From Emcibacter sp. (GTDB taxonomy: Bacteria > Pseudomonadota > Alphaproteobacteria > Sphingomonadales > Emcibacteraceae): DNA of 64,000 nucleotides. Made by a program: the position numbers and the translations under genes. Positions 36,583 through 45,649 of the stretch are shown one piece after another. Position 1 is the stretch's first letter. Each line of letters opens with the position of its first letter. Location: contig JAJFIQ010000006.1 in assembly GCA_021774785.1 (NCBI GenBank), forward strand, positions 186,001 through 250,000. Direction: 5' to 3'. Under the pieces are notes generated by a model. That model was not told the DNA's origin. It searched no databases and worked only from the letters and a program-made list of their open reading frames with translations.

Positions 36583-37669
36583 GGCCACTCTCCGACTGTT
36601 CTTTATAGATGCGCCCTGCCAGCCAGCCACAGCACTTCCATAGCATCCAGATCAAAAGGATCGACACATAGCCATCAATGGCATAATGCCAGCCAAGATG
36701 TACCGATCCAATCTGGATAAGGGTTAGAAAGACAAGCATGCCATGGCCGATATATCTATTGGTTTCGCGGGCGGAAAAATAAAGCAGGGCCGCAATGGCA
36801 ACATGCATACTGGGCATGGCGGAAATGCCGCTGCCTATGTCCGTATCATTTTTCAGATAATCTGCCCACAGCATATCCTGCGTGCCCAGAGCATAGATGC
36901 CAAAGAAACTATCCTCATACTCCTTATCGAAAGTGGCAAGAGCATCCATCATCGGACCAAAGATTGTGGCATCACCAACAATATCACCGTAATATACCGG
37001 ACCCGCAGAAGACAAAAGAACCGCAAGGAGCGATCCGATCAGGGGCCATGATATGACAAAGGCAATAAGAAACTGCAAACGCGACCGCCCCAGATGTACG
37101 TTGATGATCTGCCACAATACATAGGAAAACATGATAAAAAACCACAGATTATAGAAAAAATTCAACATAACCGACAGGCTGGCCGTGCCAAATATACTGT
37201 GTGTGATACGCCATGGATCAACCCCGAAATGAAGAAAACGGTCAATTTTCATAAAGACTTCATCCAGATAAAAGGGCTGCACCAGATGAATGATCGACTT
37301 CATGGAAGAAAACAATGATATGAAGGTTGGTAAAAACAAGACGGGTACCAAAAAGGCGATCATATAGTTGGCATTCATCCATCCGCCTAAAAAGTCATCT
37401 TTCACCCGTGCAAGGCCCCGTTTATCTCTATCATAATTTACATAGCGCAACAGATAGGATATGCCCTTGACGAATAATACGACCCCCAGACTGACCAGCA
37501 GAATATTTTCATAAAGTGTCGGTTTGAAATGGCTAAGGAGGTTCTGGCTCCACATGGTGAAATAAACCGCACCTGCCTGTGTGGCAAAAAGAAGCAGTAA
37601 AATAATATTTCCCTGCAAAGTAGATCGCTCCACTTCCAATCTTCCCTTAAAGATTGCTACATTATCCAT
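36575..37669 (-). CDS. PAP2-superfamily membrane protein (first of pair)
   Basis: A 364-residue paralogue of the gene downstream, with several transmembrane helices and the same PAP2_3 signatures: SSAGPVYYGDI, GSGISAMPSMHVAIAALLYF and HLGWHYAIDGYVSILLIWML. The conserved DRFLHFGVDPWRITHSIFG is shared as DRALHFGFHPWELTHAVFG by the partner. The pair probably arose by duplication and is cotranscribed. A role in cell-envelope lipid headgroup transfer is inferred from the family. Confidence 0.83.
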   Translation of the reverse strand: MDNVAIFKGRLEVERSTLQGNIILLLLFATQAGAVYFTMWSQNLLSHFKPTLYENILLVSLGVVLFVKGISYLLRYVNYDRDKRGLARVKDDFLGGWMNANYMIAFLVPVLFLPTFISLFSSMKSIIHLVQPFYLDEVFMKIDRFLHFGVDPWRITHSIFGTASLSVMLNFFYNLWFFIMFSYVLWQIINVHLGRSRLQFLIAFVISWPLIGSLLAVLLSSAGPVYYGDIVGDATIFGPMMDALATFDKEYEDSFFGIYALGTQDMLWADYLKNDTDIGSGISAMPSMHVAIAALLYFSARETNRYIGHGMLVFLTLIQIGSVHLGWHYAIDGYVSILLIWMLWKCCGWLAGRIYKEQSESGLE

Positions 37670-37822
37670 TCAATTACCCGACATATGGTTTTCATTTACT
37701 TTATCTGCTTTAATCAATAGCTGTCAGCTATTAACATATTACAAAAATATAGTTAAAAAATAGATTGTTTTCCGACCCTATTCCATGTTTCATTGGCTAA
37801 AATGTGAAGAGAAATTTAATCA

Positions 37823-38710
37823 ATGTCCGTAACCCGTGCCAACCTCATTCTCCTGTTAGCCGCCCTTATCTGGGGCGCATCCTTCATTTTTCAAAAGGAT
37901 GCCATGAAATATATGGGGCCGTTTAGTTTCAATGCTTTTCGTTTTCTTTTGGGTGGATTGGTGCTTCTACCACTTATAGGCTGGCGAAATAAAGGAAAGA
38001 GCAGGACTGAAAAGTCATATTCCCCGGCTTTGATAAAAGGTGCTTTACTGGCGGGGGCATTGATCTTTTTCGGAGCCGGATTTCAGCAAACTGGGATTCA
38101 ATATACCACCATTGGAAATACCGGCTTCATTACAGGTCTTTATATTGTCATTGTCCCGATCATAAGTTTATTTATGGGTAACAGATATAATCATGGCATC
38201 TGGTTTGCTGTGGCAATGGCGTGTCTGGGCCTTTATCTGCTCTCGGGCATGACTGGCTTCACCATGGCGCGGGGGGATTTTCTGGTCCTGCTGGGGGCTG
38301 TTTTCTGGGCCTTTCATGTGATTGTCATTGATCATATGACCAATGATCATGATCAGATTAAATTTGCCGCCCTACAGTTTTTTGCCTGTGCCGCCCTCAG
38401 TTATCTTGCCGCCCTTTATATGGGTGACAAAGCCATGCTGCTTAGTTTTAATGAGTGGAAATGGGTTATTGTCAGCGGCATTGTGGCAGTTAGTATTGGA
38501 TATACCCTGCAAGTGATCGGACAAACCACATCACCCCCAGCACAGGCAGCGGTTATCATGAGCCTTGAAGCTGTATTCGCCGCCATTGCTGGTTATTTCT
38601 ATTATGGTGAAATTCTAAGCACACAGGCTTTGATTGGCTGTGGTTTAATGTTTGCCGGATGTCTTCTTACGCAACGCTATCACCCGCTACCTAAAAAGAT
38701 TAACCAATAA
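37823..38710 (+). CDS. EamA/DMT-family exporter
   Basis: A 295-residue inner-membrane protein with ten predicted helices in two EamA repeats. The first starts NLILLLAALIWGASFIFQKD, the second DFLVLLGAVFWAFHVIVIDH. TSPPAQAAVIMSLEAVFAAIAG is the conserved end of the second repeat. DMT proteins export metabolites or amino acids; the substrate cannot be told. It is monocistronic and followed by a response-regulator gene 74 bases later. Confidence 0.88.
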   Translation: MSVTRANLILLLAALIWGASFIFQKDAMKYMGPFSFNAFRFLLGGLVLLPLIGWRNKGKSRTEKSYSPALIKGALLAGALIFFGAGFQQTGIQYTTIGNTGFITGLYIVIVPIISLFMGNRYNHGIWFAVAMACLGLYLLSGMTGFTMARGDFLVLLGAVFWAFHVIVIDHMTNDHDQIKFAALQFFACAALSYLAALYMGDKAMLLSFNEWKWVIVSGIVAVSIGYTLQVIGQTTSPPAQAAVIMSLEAVFAAIAGYFYYGEILSTQALIGCGLMFAGCLLTQRYHPLPKKINQ

Positions 38711-38784
38711 CAAATACATTAGCAATGCCTTAACTATTGAGGTAGTATGTTATGGTCGGGTAATAATGAGAAGTTAAAATAAAT

Positions 38785-39258
38785 ATGCCGAACAAATTAA
38801 ATATATTAGTTGTGGATGATATTTTTATTAATCATGTGATCCTTGAAAGCATTTTGCTTGAAAATGGACATAACGTGAAAAGTGTGAAAACAGGATTAGC
38901 CGCAGTGGAGACGCTGAAGGAGGAGAATTTTGACCTCATTCTCATGGATATTAATATGCCGGAAATGGATGGTAAATCGGCAACCCGCATGATCAGAAAC
39001 TTACCATCCCCAAAATCCGAAACCCCTATTATTGCCTGTACCGCTGATGATACAGAAAAGCATAGAAATGAATATCGGGATATTGGCATGAATGGAGTGA
39101 TTAGCAAACCCATATCCAAAGATAACTTGATCAATGCCCTGAATAATTACTGCAACGGCAGTTTTTATTTTCACAATGGAACCCAAAACAAAGGTGATAA
39201 AAACGCCACAAAGACCACAAAAGCACTAGGTGATCTTCTTAAGAAAATCAGCGACTGA
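38785..39258 (+). CDS. Single-domain response regulator (CheY-like receiver)
   Basis: A 157-residue protein made of one receiver domain: acidic pair in ILVVDDIF (Asp11, Asp12), phospho-acceptor Asp55 in LILMDINMPEMDGK, a Thr in ACTADD and Lys in VISKPIS. A basic, low-complexity tail of about 35 residues follows (KGDKNATKTTKALGDLLKKI). There is no output domain, so it acts through a phosphorelay or by protein contact. It is the only response regulator in the window but lies over 11 kb from the hemerythrin kinases. Its stop is three bases from the convergent Rieske gene. Confidence 0.9.
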   Translation: MPNKLNILVVDDIFINHVILESILLENGHNVKSVKTGLAAVETLKEENFDLILMDINMPEMDGKSATRMIRNLPSPKSETPIIACTADDTEKHRNEYRDIGMNGVISKPISKDNLINALNNYCNGSFYFHNGTQNKGDKNATKTTKALGDLLKKISD

Positions 39259-39261
39259 GAT

Positions 39262-40848
39262 TTATCCTTCCTGTTGCACAAAATAACGTGCCTGCTTTGC
39301 CGTCCTCAACCCATGCTTTCTCTTTAACGGTGAATTCAAAAAACGATTTACGCTGGCTAGTAAAATATCTCTGGCGACCCCAGAAGACATCAACTCTGCA
39401 TCCTCCCTCACCGCAGTCAAGACTTTCAACCTGTGACAAGAAACAACGGGCTCCGGCAGGCCATGGTCCACAAGTTTAATGAACTCTCTCTCAAAAAATG
39501 CCTGCTGATTTGCAACATTAAATGACGACACATCCTGTTCCCGGTCAATGAAACCAACATTACGGCCGGAAAAGCAGGCCAGTTGTAACAACGCCTGCGG
39601 CCATAAATCCGGGTAACGTCCGCATAAATCTCTTCCCGCATTAGCAAATGTCAGAGCATGTGTGAAATTTAGCCAACCCACATTCTGGGCGATAGGATGA
39701 TCCGTAGATTGGTCCAGCGCCATATCAAAATATAGCATATTTCGCGCCAATGTTTCGTGAATTGCCGCATATATATCTTCAATTTTTGCCGATGATTGCA
39801 ACATCCTATCCATAGTTTTATTGACAGACAGCCCCGTAAGGTCATGAGACGAAATAGCCTTTTCTCCCTTTCCGTCCCACTTGGCCAATGCCCCTGCGTA
39901 ATGACGGAACTCAGGGATAAGATCTTCCCGGCTGGTATAAATCAAATGTCTGATCAATGACAAGACAACTGGTTCCAACACATCCGACCCCAATTGATCA
40001 ATTAATTGACCCGCTTTCTGGACATATATGGCTGAATGACCAAAGTCATTATAATGGGCCAATGCTGCTGCGGCCAGCGCAGGTTCCAGTTCCTCATATG
40101 TCAGACCTTCCAATATGGCACCTCGTGCCAGAGCGACGGCTGTATTCTCATCTTCCTGCTCAATGGCGTTGATCAAGGAATTTTGGTCATAGGGCTGAGT
40201 ATCAGCCGTGAAAGGAAAGGTTTTTTCTCTCAGGGTATCCCATGCCACATGACTGATAATTTCCAGAATGGCCGCCAGAGCCTCATCATCCTTGCCTTGG
40301 CTTTCCTGTGTCCTTGCATAAGCAAGCCAGTCTGCGGCAGCGGCAAAGGCATGGCCCGAACCATATTCAAATCGGTCATAATTTTTTCTTATACAATGGG
40401 ATACGGCAAAAGCATATTCGCCACCCGCCTGTTTTAAGCGCGCCAGTTCACGGGCCATCCGGTCAAATTCGTATCTTTGAAAACTATCCTGAATATTATC
40501 CAGTGCTTTTTGCCGGATATCTTCTTGTGGCGCATCCTGAACATCGATCCAAAGACCATCCTCATCATTACGAACAGGATAATGGCGAAGGACATCACCG
40601 CCCACCACCGTATCACCGCTCCGCAGGTCAAATTTCCAGTTATGCCAATTACAGGTCAGCTTGCAATCCTTTGACAGGCTACCCTCACTTAACGGATAAC
40701 CTTCATGGGGACAGCGATTATTTACTGCAAAAATTTTGTCTTCTTGCTGGATAATTAAAATTTGCTTGCCCTCATGGCGAAACAACATCCGGCCTTTTTC
40801 GGCCAGCTTTGCCTTATTCTCCACTTTGACCCATATTGAAACTGTCAT
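39262..40848 (-). CDS. Rieske [2Fe-2S] protein with long helical C-terminal domain
   Basis: About 528 residues from ATG 40848; an in-frame ATG at 40890 would add a poorly supported extension. The N-terminal 100 residues form a Rieske ferredoxin domain with cluster ligands Cys46/His48 (RCPHEGYPL) and Cys66/His69 (CNWHNWKF). The remaining 420 residues are helical and not of the ring-hydroxylase alpha-subunit type, with histidine-containing stretches such as NVGWLNFTHALTFANAGRDL and WPQALLQLACFSGRN. A questin-oxidase-like fold is a weak possibility. It is transcribed away from a cysteine-rich regulator, which suggests iron-sulfur-dependent control. Reaction unknown. Confidence 0.82.
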   Translation of the reverse strand: MTVSIWVKVENKAKLAEKGRMLFRHEGKQILIIQQEDKIFAVNNRCPHEGYPLSEGSLSKDCKLTCNWHNWKFDLRSGDTVVGGDVLRHYPVRNDEDGLWIDVQDAPQEDIRQKALDNIQDSFQRYEFDRMARELARLKQAGGEYAFAVSHCIRKNYDRFEYGSGHAFAAAADWLAYARTQESQGKDDEALAAILEIISHVAWDTLREKTFPFTADTQPYDQNSLINAIEQEDENTAVALARGAILEGLTYEELEPALAAAALAHYNDFGHSAIYVQKAGQLIDQLGSDVLEPVVLSLIRHLIYTSREDLIPEFRHYAGALAKWDGKGEKAISSHDLTGLSVNKTMDRMLQSSAKIEDIYAAIHETLARNMLYFDMALDQSTDHPIAQNVGWLNFTHALTFANAGRDLCGRYPDLWPQALLQLACFSGRNVGFIDREQDVSSFNVANQQAFFEREFIKLVDHGLPEPVVSCHRLKVLTAVREDAELMSSGVARDILLASVNRFLNSPLKRKHGLRTAKQARYFVQQEG

Positions 40849-41000
40849 TTTCACATCCAATCCGGGTTTATTTATACATCCAGGGGCCAATATTTGCCGG
40901 TGCCAGAAATTTCAAGGCTCTGGAGATTTTTTCAACAAACTTTGAGAATGCAAAAGTACTTCCGGATGTTGTTATAAATGTCGTAATCATGATAAATTCC

Positions 41001-41073
41001 TTTTCTAAAGTTTTTTCTATATAAATAGATATACAGTATTATCTTTACTTGTCAAACATTTTTCTTTAGAAAA
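41001..41073. promoter_or_regulatory. Inverted 10-mers flanking the Rieske/SufR-like intergenic region
   Basis: TTTTCTAAAG (41001-41010) and its exact reverse complement CTTTAGAAAA (41064-41073) lie 53 bases apart. The right copy touches the regulator start at 41079. They could be operator half-sites used by the regulator for both genes; two A/T-rich 10-mers can also arise by chance, so this is tentative. Confidence 0.45.
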
Positions 41074-41078
41074 TAAAA

Positions 41079-41723
41079 ATGATCAAAAAAAATACCAAAG
41101 AAAAGACCCGTGCTGGCATTTTAATGTTACTGAAACGTGATGGCCCACAGGAAGCGACACAGCTTGCCAAACAGTTTGGCGTAACCGATATGGCCGTCCG
41201 ACAGCATCTTTATGCCTTGGAGGAACAGGGAGATATTTGTTACTGTGACGTTCCCCGGCCCAAGGGAAGACCCGCTAAATTATGGCAGCTCACCGAACAG
41301 GCCAATGATCACTTCCCCAACGCTCATGCGGAATTCTCCACTGGGCTAATTTCATCAATTCAGGAAGTTTTTGGTGAACAAGGCATGGAAAAGCTGCTGG
41401 ATGTGCGCTTTCGGGATCAACTTGCGGACTATGGCGGGCAAATCCCCCGGTCAAGCCCCCTGAAGGACAAGCTGGAAACGCTGGCCGCCATCCGGTCGCG
41501 TGAAGGCTATATGGCCGATATAATTAAAAGCAGTGACCGGGAAGGCTTTCTATTCGTGGAAAATAACTGCCCGGTATGTGAGGCGGCAAAATCCTGTTCC
41601 GGTATCTGTTCACGGGAATTAAATTTATTCAAAGAGGTTCTGGGCCGGGACGTCACCGTAAAACGTTCTGAACATATCATTCAAGGTGCGCGACGTTGTG
41701 CCTATGAAATATCACAGGATTAG
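41079..41723 (+). CDS. SufR-like winged-helix regulator with cysteine cluster
   Basis: A 214-residue protein with an N-terminal winged helix (GILMLLKRDGPQEATQLAKQ, TDMAVRQHLYALEEQGDI) and a C-terminal cysteine-rich segment: Cys164, Cys167, Cys173, Cys177 (NNCPVCEAAKSCSGICSREL) and Cys207 (GARRCAYEI). This layout is that of SufR-like iron-sulfur-binding repressors, in which an Fe-S cluster controls DNA binding. It is divergent from the Rieske protein gene, its probable target. The suf operon itself is not in the window. Its stop overlaps the convergent ArsC/Spx-like gene by 12 bases. Confidence 0.85.
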   Translation: MIKKNTKEKTRAGILMLLKRDGPQEATQLAKQFGVTDMAVRQHLYALEEQGDICYCDVPRPKGRPAKLWQLTEQANDHFPNAHAEFSTGLISSIQEVFGEQGMEKLLDVRFRDQLADYGGQIPRSSPLKDKLETLAAIRSREGYMADIIKSSDREGFLFVENNCPVCEAAKSCSGICSRELNLFKEVLGRDVTVKRSEHIIQGARRCAYEISQD

Positions 41724-42062
41724 ATTAATCTCTTCCTGATCCTTCTTTGAAAAACCGACCCGTCGCAGATTACCAAAATCAAAAACGGGTCTTTTGATCA
41801 TGGCCGGATATTCCAGAAGCAAGTTGATGATGTCTTCATCGTTTATATTATTTTTCTGATCTTCGGGTAATTTACGCCAAGTCGTTCCCCGCTTATTCAG
41901 CAACAGTTCAACCCCTAATTCCTGTATCCAACCTTCCAGAAGCGTCCGATCAAGACCATCTTTACGAAAATCATGAAACTGATAATCTAGCCCCTTATCA
42001 GAAAACCACTTGAGGGACTTCTTAACGGTGTCGCATCCTTTAATGCCATAGATGATGATCAT
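41712..42062 (-). CDS. ArsC/Spx-family protein (YffB-like)
   Basis: A 116-residue thioredoxin-fold protein of the ArsC/Spx family, from ATG 42062, which follows GAGG at good spacing (the longer frame to 42122 adds a non-conserved extension). It shows MIIIYGIKGCDTVKKSLKWF with a single N-terminal Cys, QFHDFRKDGL, NKRGTTWRKL and IKRPVF. A single cysteine instead of CxxC fits YffB-like proteins, of which the exact role is not settled, rather than true arsenate reductase. Its 3' end overlaps the SufR-like gene. Confidence 0.86.
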   Translation of the reverse strand: MIIIYGIKGCDTVKKSLKWFSDKGLDYQFHDFRKDGLDRTLLEGWIQELGVELLLNKRGTTWRKLPEDQKNNINDEDIINLLLEYPAMIKRPVFDFGNLRRVGFSKKDQEEINLIL

Positions 42063-42240
42063 TTTATCCTCACAAAAAAATTGATTTTTTACTATAAAGT
42101 AAGCCATAAATTTTTCTATCAAAAACAGGTAGAATTTCTAATTTTACACTATAAAGTCACTTCGCTAAGTCTACATAAGCCATTTTTGGCAATTTAGCTA
42201 AAAATGGTAAGCTTTATTTATATACTTAATGGAGACTAAA

Positions 42241-43065
42241 ATGACTTTATATATATCAAAAAATCAAAGACCTTGTTTACGTCATATATTCTTAATGGCC
42301 AGTATTGCTGTGAGTGGTCTTTCCTTCGGCGGGTATGCCCAAGCAGACATGAATGCCCCTCACGCCACCAATGCGGACGCTAAAATATCCCTTCCCGCCC
42401 AGAAATTTAAAACTATAAATTTCAAAAAAGACAAAATTTACGAATTTTCCTATTTCACCGTGAAGCCCGGTAAGCAAAAACAGCTTGATGAAAAATATTT
42501 TCCCGTATCCATGCCCATCGTTGCCGAATACGGCGGCAAGATGCACGCCATGTTTATGGTCACCGATAACATAAAGGGTGACCTTGAGGGGCAGATGCTT
42601 GGTATATTTGAATGGCCGAGCCTTGACGTTAAAAACAAGATGCATGAAGACCCTCGCTTTAAAAAAGTTGCCCCTGTCATGATGGACGCGTTGAGTTATT
42701 TCAAAACAGGTTTTTATGAAATTGAGAATGATGCTAACGTTACTTTTTCAAACCAAAAATCATATGAATTTTTTGGCGCGTGGATAAATTCAGACGAAAC
42801 ATTGAAGGAGTATTTCAAAGTTTCCGGCCCGATCAAGAAAAGTTACGGTCATCCCGAACCAAAATTCAAACTCGCTTTAAAACCTGCTAAAGGTCAAGGT
42901 CTTTTTGCTTATACACCGGATATGTCGGGCATAGTAGAATGGGACAAGGGTGAAGATTATCACGCACTGACCAACAGCAAAGAATTCAAAGCACAAGCTG
43001 AAGGTCTTCTGGATGATGCCGTTAAGGAAATGAATTTGGTTCAAACCCGGATTCTTATCCAGTAA
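42241..43065 (+). CDS. Exported protein with two DUF1330-like domains
   Basis: About 274 residues from ATG 42241, preceded by GGAG (an ATG at 42229 overlaps that site). A signal peptide ends near SFGGYAQA-DMNA. Two tandem segments (about 60-160 and 170-270) look like dimeric alpha-beta barrel domains: YEFSYFTVKPGKQKQLDEKY, MPIVAEYGGK, GIFEWPSL, and again YEFFGAWINSDETLKEYFKV, SGIVEWDKGEDYHAL. I have no function for it. It is monocistronic, ending at the terminator at 43082. Confidence 0.75.
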   Translation: MTLYISKNQRPCLRHIFLMASIAVSGLSFGGYAQADMNAPHATNADAKISLPAQKFKTINFKKDKIYEFSYFTVKPGKQKQLDEKYFPVSMPIVAEYGGKMHAMFMVTDNIKGDLEGQMLGIFEWPSLDVKNKMHEDPRFKKVAPVMMDALSYFKTGFYEIENDANVTFSNQKSYEFFGAWINSDETLKEYFKVSGPIKKSYGHPEPKFKLALKPAKGQGLFAYTPDMSGIVEWDKGEDYHALTNSKEFKAQAEGLLDDAVKEMNLVQTRILIQ

Positions 43066-43081
43066 ATAGTATTTTCAAGAT

Positions 43082-43135
43082 AAAAATAGCGGTACTTTCT
43101 ACATAATATTATGTACCGAAAATACCGCTATTTTT
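43082..43135. terminator. Bidirectional terminator with nested palindrome
   Basis: AAAAATAGCGGTA (43082-43094) pairs perfectly with TACCGCTATTTTT (43123-43135), and the loop holds a second palindrome (ACATAATATTATGT, 43101-43114). It lies between the convergent genes ending at 43065 and 43153 and has an A-run and a T-run, so it should stop both. Confidence 0.88.
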
Positions 43136-43152
43136 TTATTTCCATAGGATGG

Positions 43153-43638
43153 TTAACGTGCAAAAAATGTTTGATTAACTTGCCTGCCACTCTCAGCATA
43201 GGCCGCATTGCTGTCCAACAAGCTTTGCAACATGGGTCTGAACTTGCTTTTCATCAAAGGAGTCATAAGTTTACCAATTAATCCCATTTTTGGCGTGAAC
43301 TCCATAATCATAGTAACTTCTGTTTTCTGATTGTTGATTTTTGTGAAATTAAAAGTTCCCACAGCTGATTTCAACGGCATGGTTCCTTCATAAATATCAA
43401 GAACAATTTGTTTGTTTTCTACTACACGGATAACTTTTTCACGTATCCAGTTTTTTCCGTCATTCATTACGCAATGACGCATAGCACCCAAACCGGCAAA
43501 AGCTGGGGATTGATCCAGTAAATATGATCTGCTCAAACCGGGGTGATATTTATAAATATCTGCAAATTCATCATTCCAAGTTGAAAAAACTTTCTCGATG
43601 GGGGCGTTGATGATTTTTTTAACAGTTACTTCAGCCAT
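43153..43638 (-). CDS. SRPBCC (START/polyketide-cyclase-like) family protein
   Basis: A 161-residue single-domain protein with the SRPBCC pattern: VKKIINAPIEKVFSTWNDEF, LGAMRHCVMNDG, IREKVIRVVENKQIVLDIYE, KTEVTMIMEFTPKMGLIGKL and a long C-terminal helix MLQSLLDSNAAYAE. These folds bind hydrophobic ligands; the ligand is unknown. It is divergent from a LysR regulator starting at 43800, which may control it. Confidence 0.85.
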   Translation of the reverse strand: MAEVTVKKIINAPIEKVFSTWNDEFADIYKYHPGLSRSYLLDQSPAFAGLGAMRHCVMNDGKNWIREKVIRVVENKQIVLDIYEGTMPLKSAVGTFNFTKINNQKTEVTMIMEFTPKMGLIGKLMTPLMKSKFRPMLQSLLDSNAAYAESGRQVNQTFFAR

Positions 43639-43799
43639 AATATTTCCTTCGTTTATAGGTAAATTATAATAAGATAAACTATTTGATTTTTATTATATTA
43701 GTTAATATTATCTATATATAACAGCAAAAGCCTTAATTAAAATTAGTTATTCTTTCTCCTTTGAATAGAAAAATTAATACATATACAAGAGAGATGCAC

Positions 43800-44705
43800 A
43801 TGCTTGATTTGAATAAACTGAGAACCTTCACGGTTGTTGCAGAAGCTGGAACGATTACCAAGGCTGCCGACCTGCTATTTCGCACCCAGCCTGCAATCAC
43901 GGCTCAGATCAAAGACCTTGAGGAAGAAACAAAACTGATCCTTTTTGAACGTAAAAATTCAAGAATTTACCCCACCAAAGAAGGTCAGGAATTATATGAC
44001 TATGCTATGGTACGGATTGCCGAGATGGATGACATCATCCTTCGTCTTCGTCATCAAAATGAAAATTTGGAAGGTAAAATCCGCTTAGGGGTGCAATGGG
44101 AACTTACCGAGCATCTGGTCCCTGATATCGTGCATGACTTCAGGAAACTCAATCCAAAAGTATATTTTGAGATAAAACAATATGATCATGAAAATCTGGA
44201 AGTGGCCCTGTTAGAAAACAAGGTGGATGTGGGGCTGAGTATCTTATACAAGCAGAAGCATTTTTTTGAAACTCATGCCTTTTTCAAATTCGAGCGATCA
44301 CTGGTGGCGTCCAAAGCTTATCTGGAGAGGGTACCACCCATCAAAAAATATAAAGATCTTTTGGAGCTTGATATCATAAGTTTCAGCGAACGTCTTGAGG
44401 ATTTCAGATTCTGGCTGGAAAAGAACGGCCAAAAACATCTTGTTAAATTCGCCGATAAATTTTCTAATCCCGTGACGGTAAAAGAAACAAATACCCTGCA
44501 TAGCCTAATTAAGAAAGGCGTTGGTTTTGGCTTTGGTGACAGTTTTATTTTACAAAAAGAATTAAATGGCAACGAAATCGTCAAATTACTCCCAAAATCA
44601 AAACCTATTTATGTAACTATAGATATTGCCAGACGGAAAGTAAGGACACCGAACCTGCTGCTTGACAATTTTTTTGATTTCATGCTGATGAGATCCAATT
44701 GTTAA
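43800..44705 (+). CDS. LysR-family transcriptional regulator
   Basis: A 301-residue regulator. I start at ATG 43800 (MLDLNKLRTF), because AAGAGAG is well spaced before it; in-frame ATGs at 43794 and 43761 are worse. The N-terminal winged helix reads AGTITKAADLLFRTQPAITA, QIKDLEEETKLILFERKNSR. The effector domain starts near LEGKIRLGVQWELTEHLVPD. It is divergent from the SRPBCC gene, 161 bases between starts, the expected target. Confidence 0.9.
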   Translation: MLDLNKLRTFTVVAEAGTITKAADLLFRTQPAITAQIKDLEEETKLILFERKNSRIYPTKEGQELYDYAMVRIAEMDDIILRLRHQNENLEGKIRLGVQWELTEHLVPDIVHDFRKLNPKVYFEIKQYDHENLEVALLENKVDVGLSILYKQKHFFETHAFFKFERSLVASKAYLERVPPIKKYKDLLELDIISFSERLEDFRFWLEKNGQKHLVKFADKFSNPVTVKETNTLHSLIKKGVGFGFGDSFILQKELNGNEIVKLLPKSKPIYVTIDIARRKVRTPNLLLDNFFDFMLMRSNC

Positions 44706-44734
44706 GCCTGTCCCCCGCTCTAAAATTGCTTTCC

Positions 44735-45649
44735 CTATTCGGCAAAGGACACATCTTCAATATAGCCTTCAGGATCAGCATGGATCAGGACTTCAGCCGC
44801 TGGATATTCGGCCATAACCGCATCTTCTACATCATCTGAAATATGATGGGCGTCACTAAGGGTAATATCACCATCCAGTTCCAGATGAAACTGGATGAAT
44901 ATATTCAGGCCAGATTTTCGGGTTTTCATGTCATGAACACCGCGCACTTTGGAATTTTCCTTGATAATCGCTAGAATTTTTACCTTGTCGGCATCTTCCA
45001 TTTCCCGATCCATGAGCATATCAATAGAATTCTGCCCGATTTGTCTCACATTATACAGCAGATACCCGGCAACCAGAATTCCAATAATTGGATCTGCAAA
45101 ATAATATTGCATATAACCACTAAGAAATAACGCCAGTATCACACCAAAATTCATCAAGATATCGCCAGTATAATGCAGATGGTCGGCTTCTATGGCTACG
45201 GAACCTGTTTTTCGGATCACATAGCGCTGGTAAGCAACCAGCAAAACCGTAAGGACAATAGCAATAACCAAAACGACAATGCTTTTATCCGCTTCCATTA
45301 CGGGTGTGGGATTTATCAGCTTCTTTCCGGCCTCGACCAAAAGAAACAATGCTGACAGAAAAATAACCATTGCCTGAACCAAACCCGCTATGGCCTCTGC
45401 CTTGCCATGGCCGAAACGGTGATCATCATCCGCAGGCGTCACCGCAAAACGAATGGCCACCAGATTGATTAAAGACGCCAGAATATCCATCAGGGAATCC
45501 ATCAGGGATCCCAACATGGACACTGACCCGCTGATACTATAGGCCCAGGCTTTTATCACAATCAGCGTGAAGGCAACCGTTACAGCCGCATTAGCCGCCC
45601 GAACCATAAGACGCGAAGAATTTTCATTCCCCGTTTTCTCTTTAATCAT
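44735..45649 (-). CDS. Cation diffusion facilitator (FieF/ZitB-like) metal exporter
   Basis: A 304-residue CDF protein: six membrane helices, the metal site [17 protein letters not shown] in the second helix, [37 protein letters not shown] in the fifth, and a cytoplasmic C-terminal domain with [20 protein letters not shown]. Paired Asp residues in the two helix sites are those of FieF-type zinc/iron exporters. Its ATG overlaps the pdxH stop region by four bases, so the two are cotranscribed. Confidence 0.93.
   Translation of the reverse strand: MIKEKTGNENSSRLMVRAANAAVTVAFTLIVIKAWAYSISGSVSMLGSLMDSLMDILASLINLVAIRFAVTPADDDHRFGHGKAEAIAGLVQAMVIFLSALFLLVEAGKKLINPTPVMEADKSIVVLVIAIVLTVLLVAYQRYVIRKTGSVAIEADHLHYTGDILMNFGVILALFLSGYMQYYFADPIIGILVAGYLLYNVRQIGQNSIDMLMDREMEDADKVKILAIIKENSKVRGVHDMKTRKSGLNIFIQFHLELDGDITLSDAHHISDDVEDAVMAEYPAAEVLIHADPEGYIEDVSFAE

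Noticed and set aside
40308-40754. Open frame of 148 codons on the plus strand
   Set aside because: It is a shadow of the Rieske gene; residue composition (many Pro, His, Tyr) is typical of antisense reading.
41712-42062. True arsenate reductase
   Set aside because: No arsenic genes are nearby and the active-site context GCDTVKKS with KRPV fits the YffB/Spx branch.
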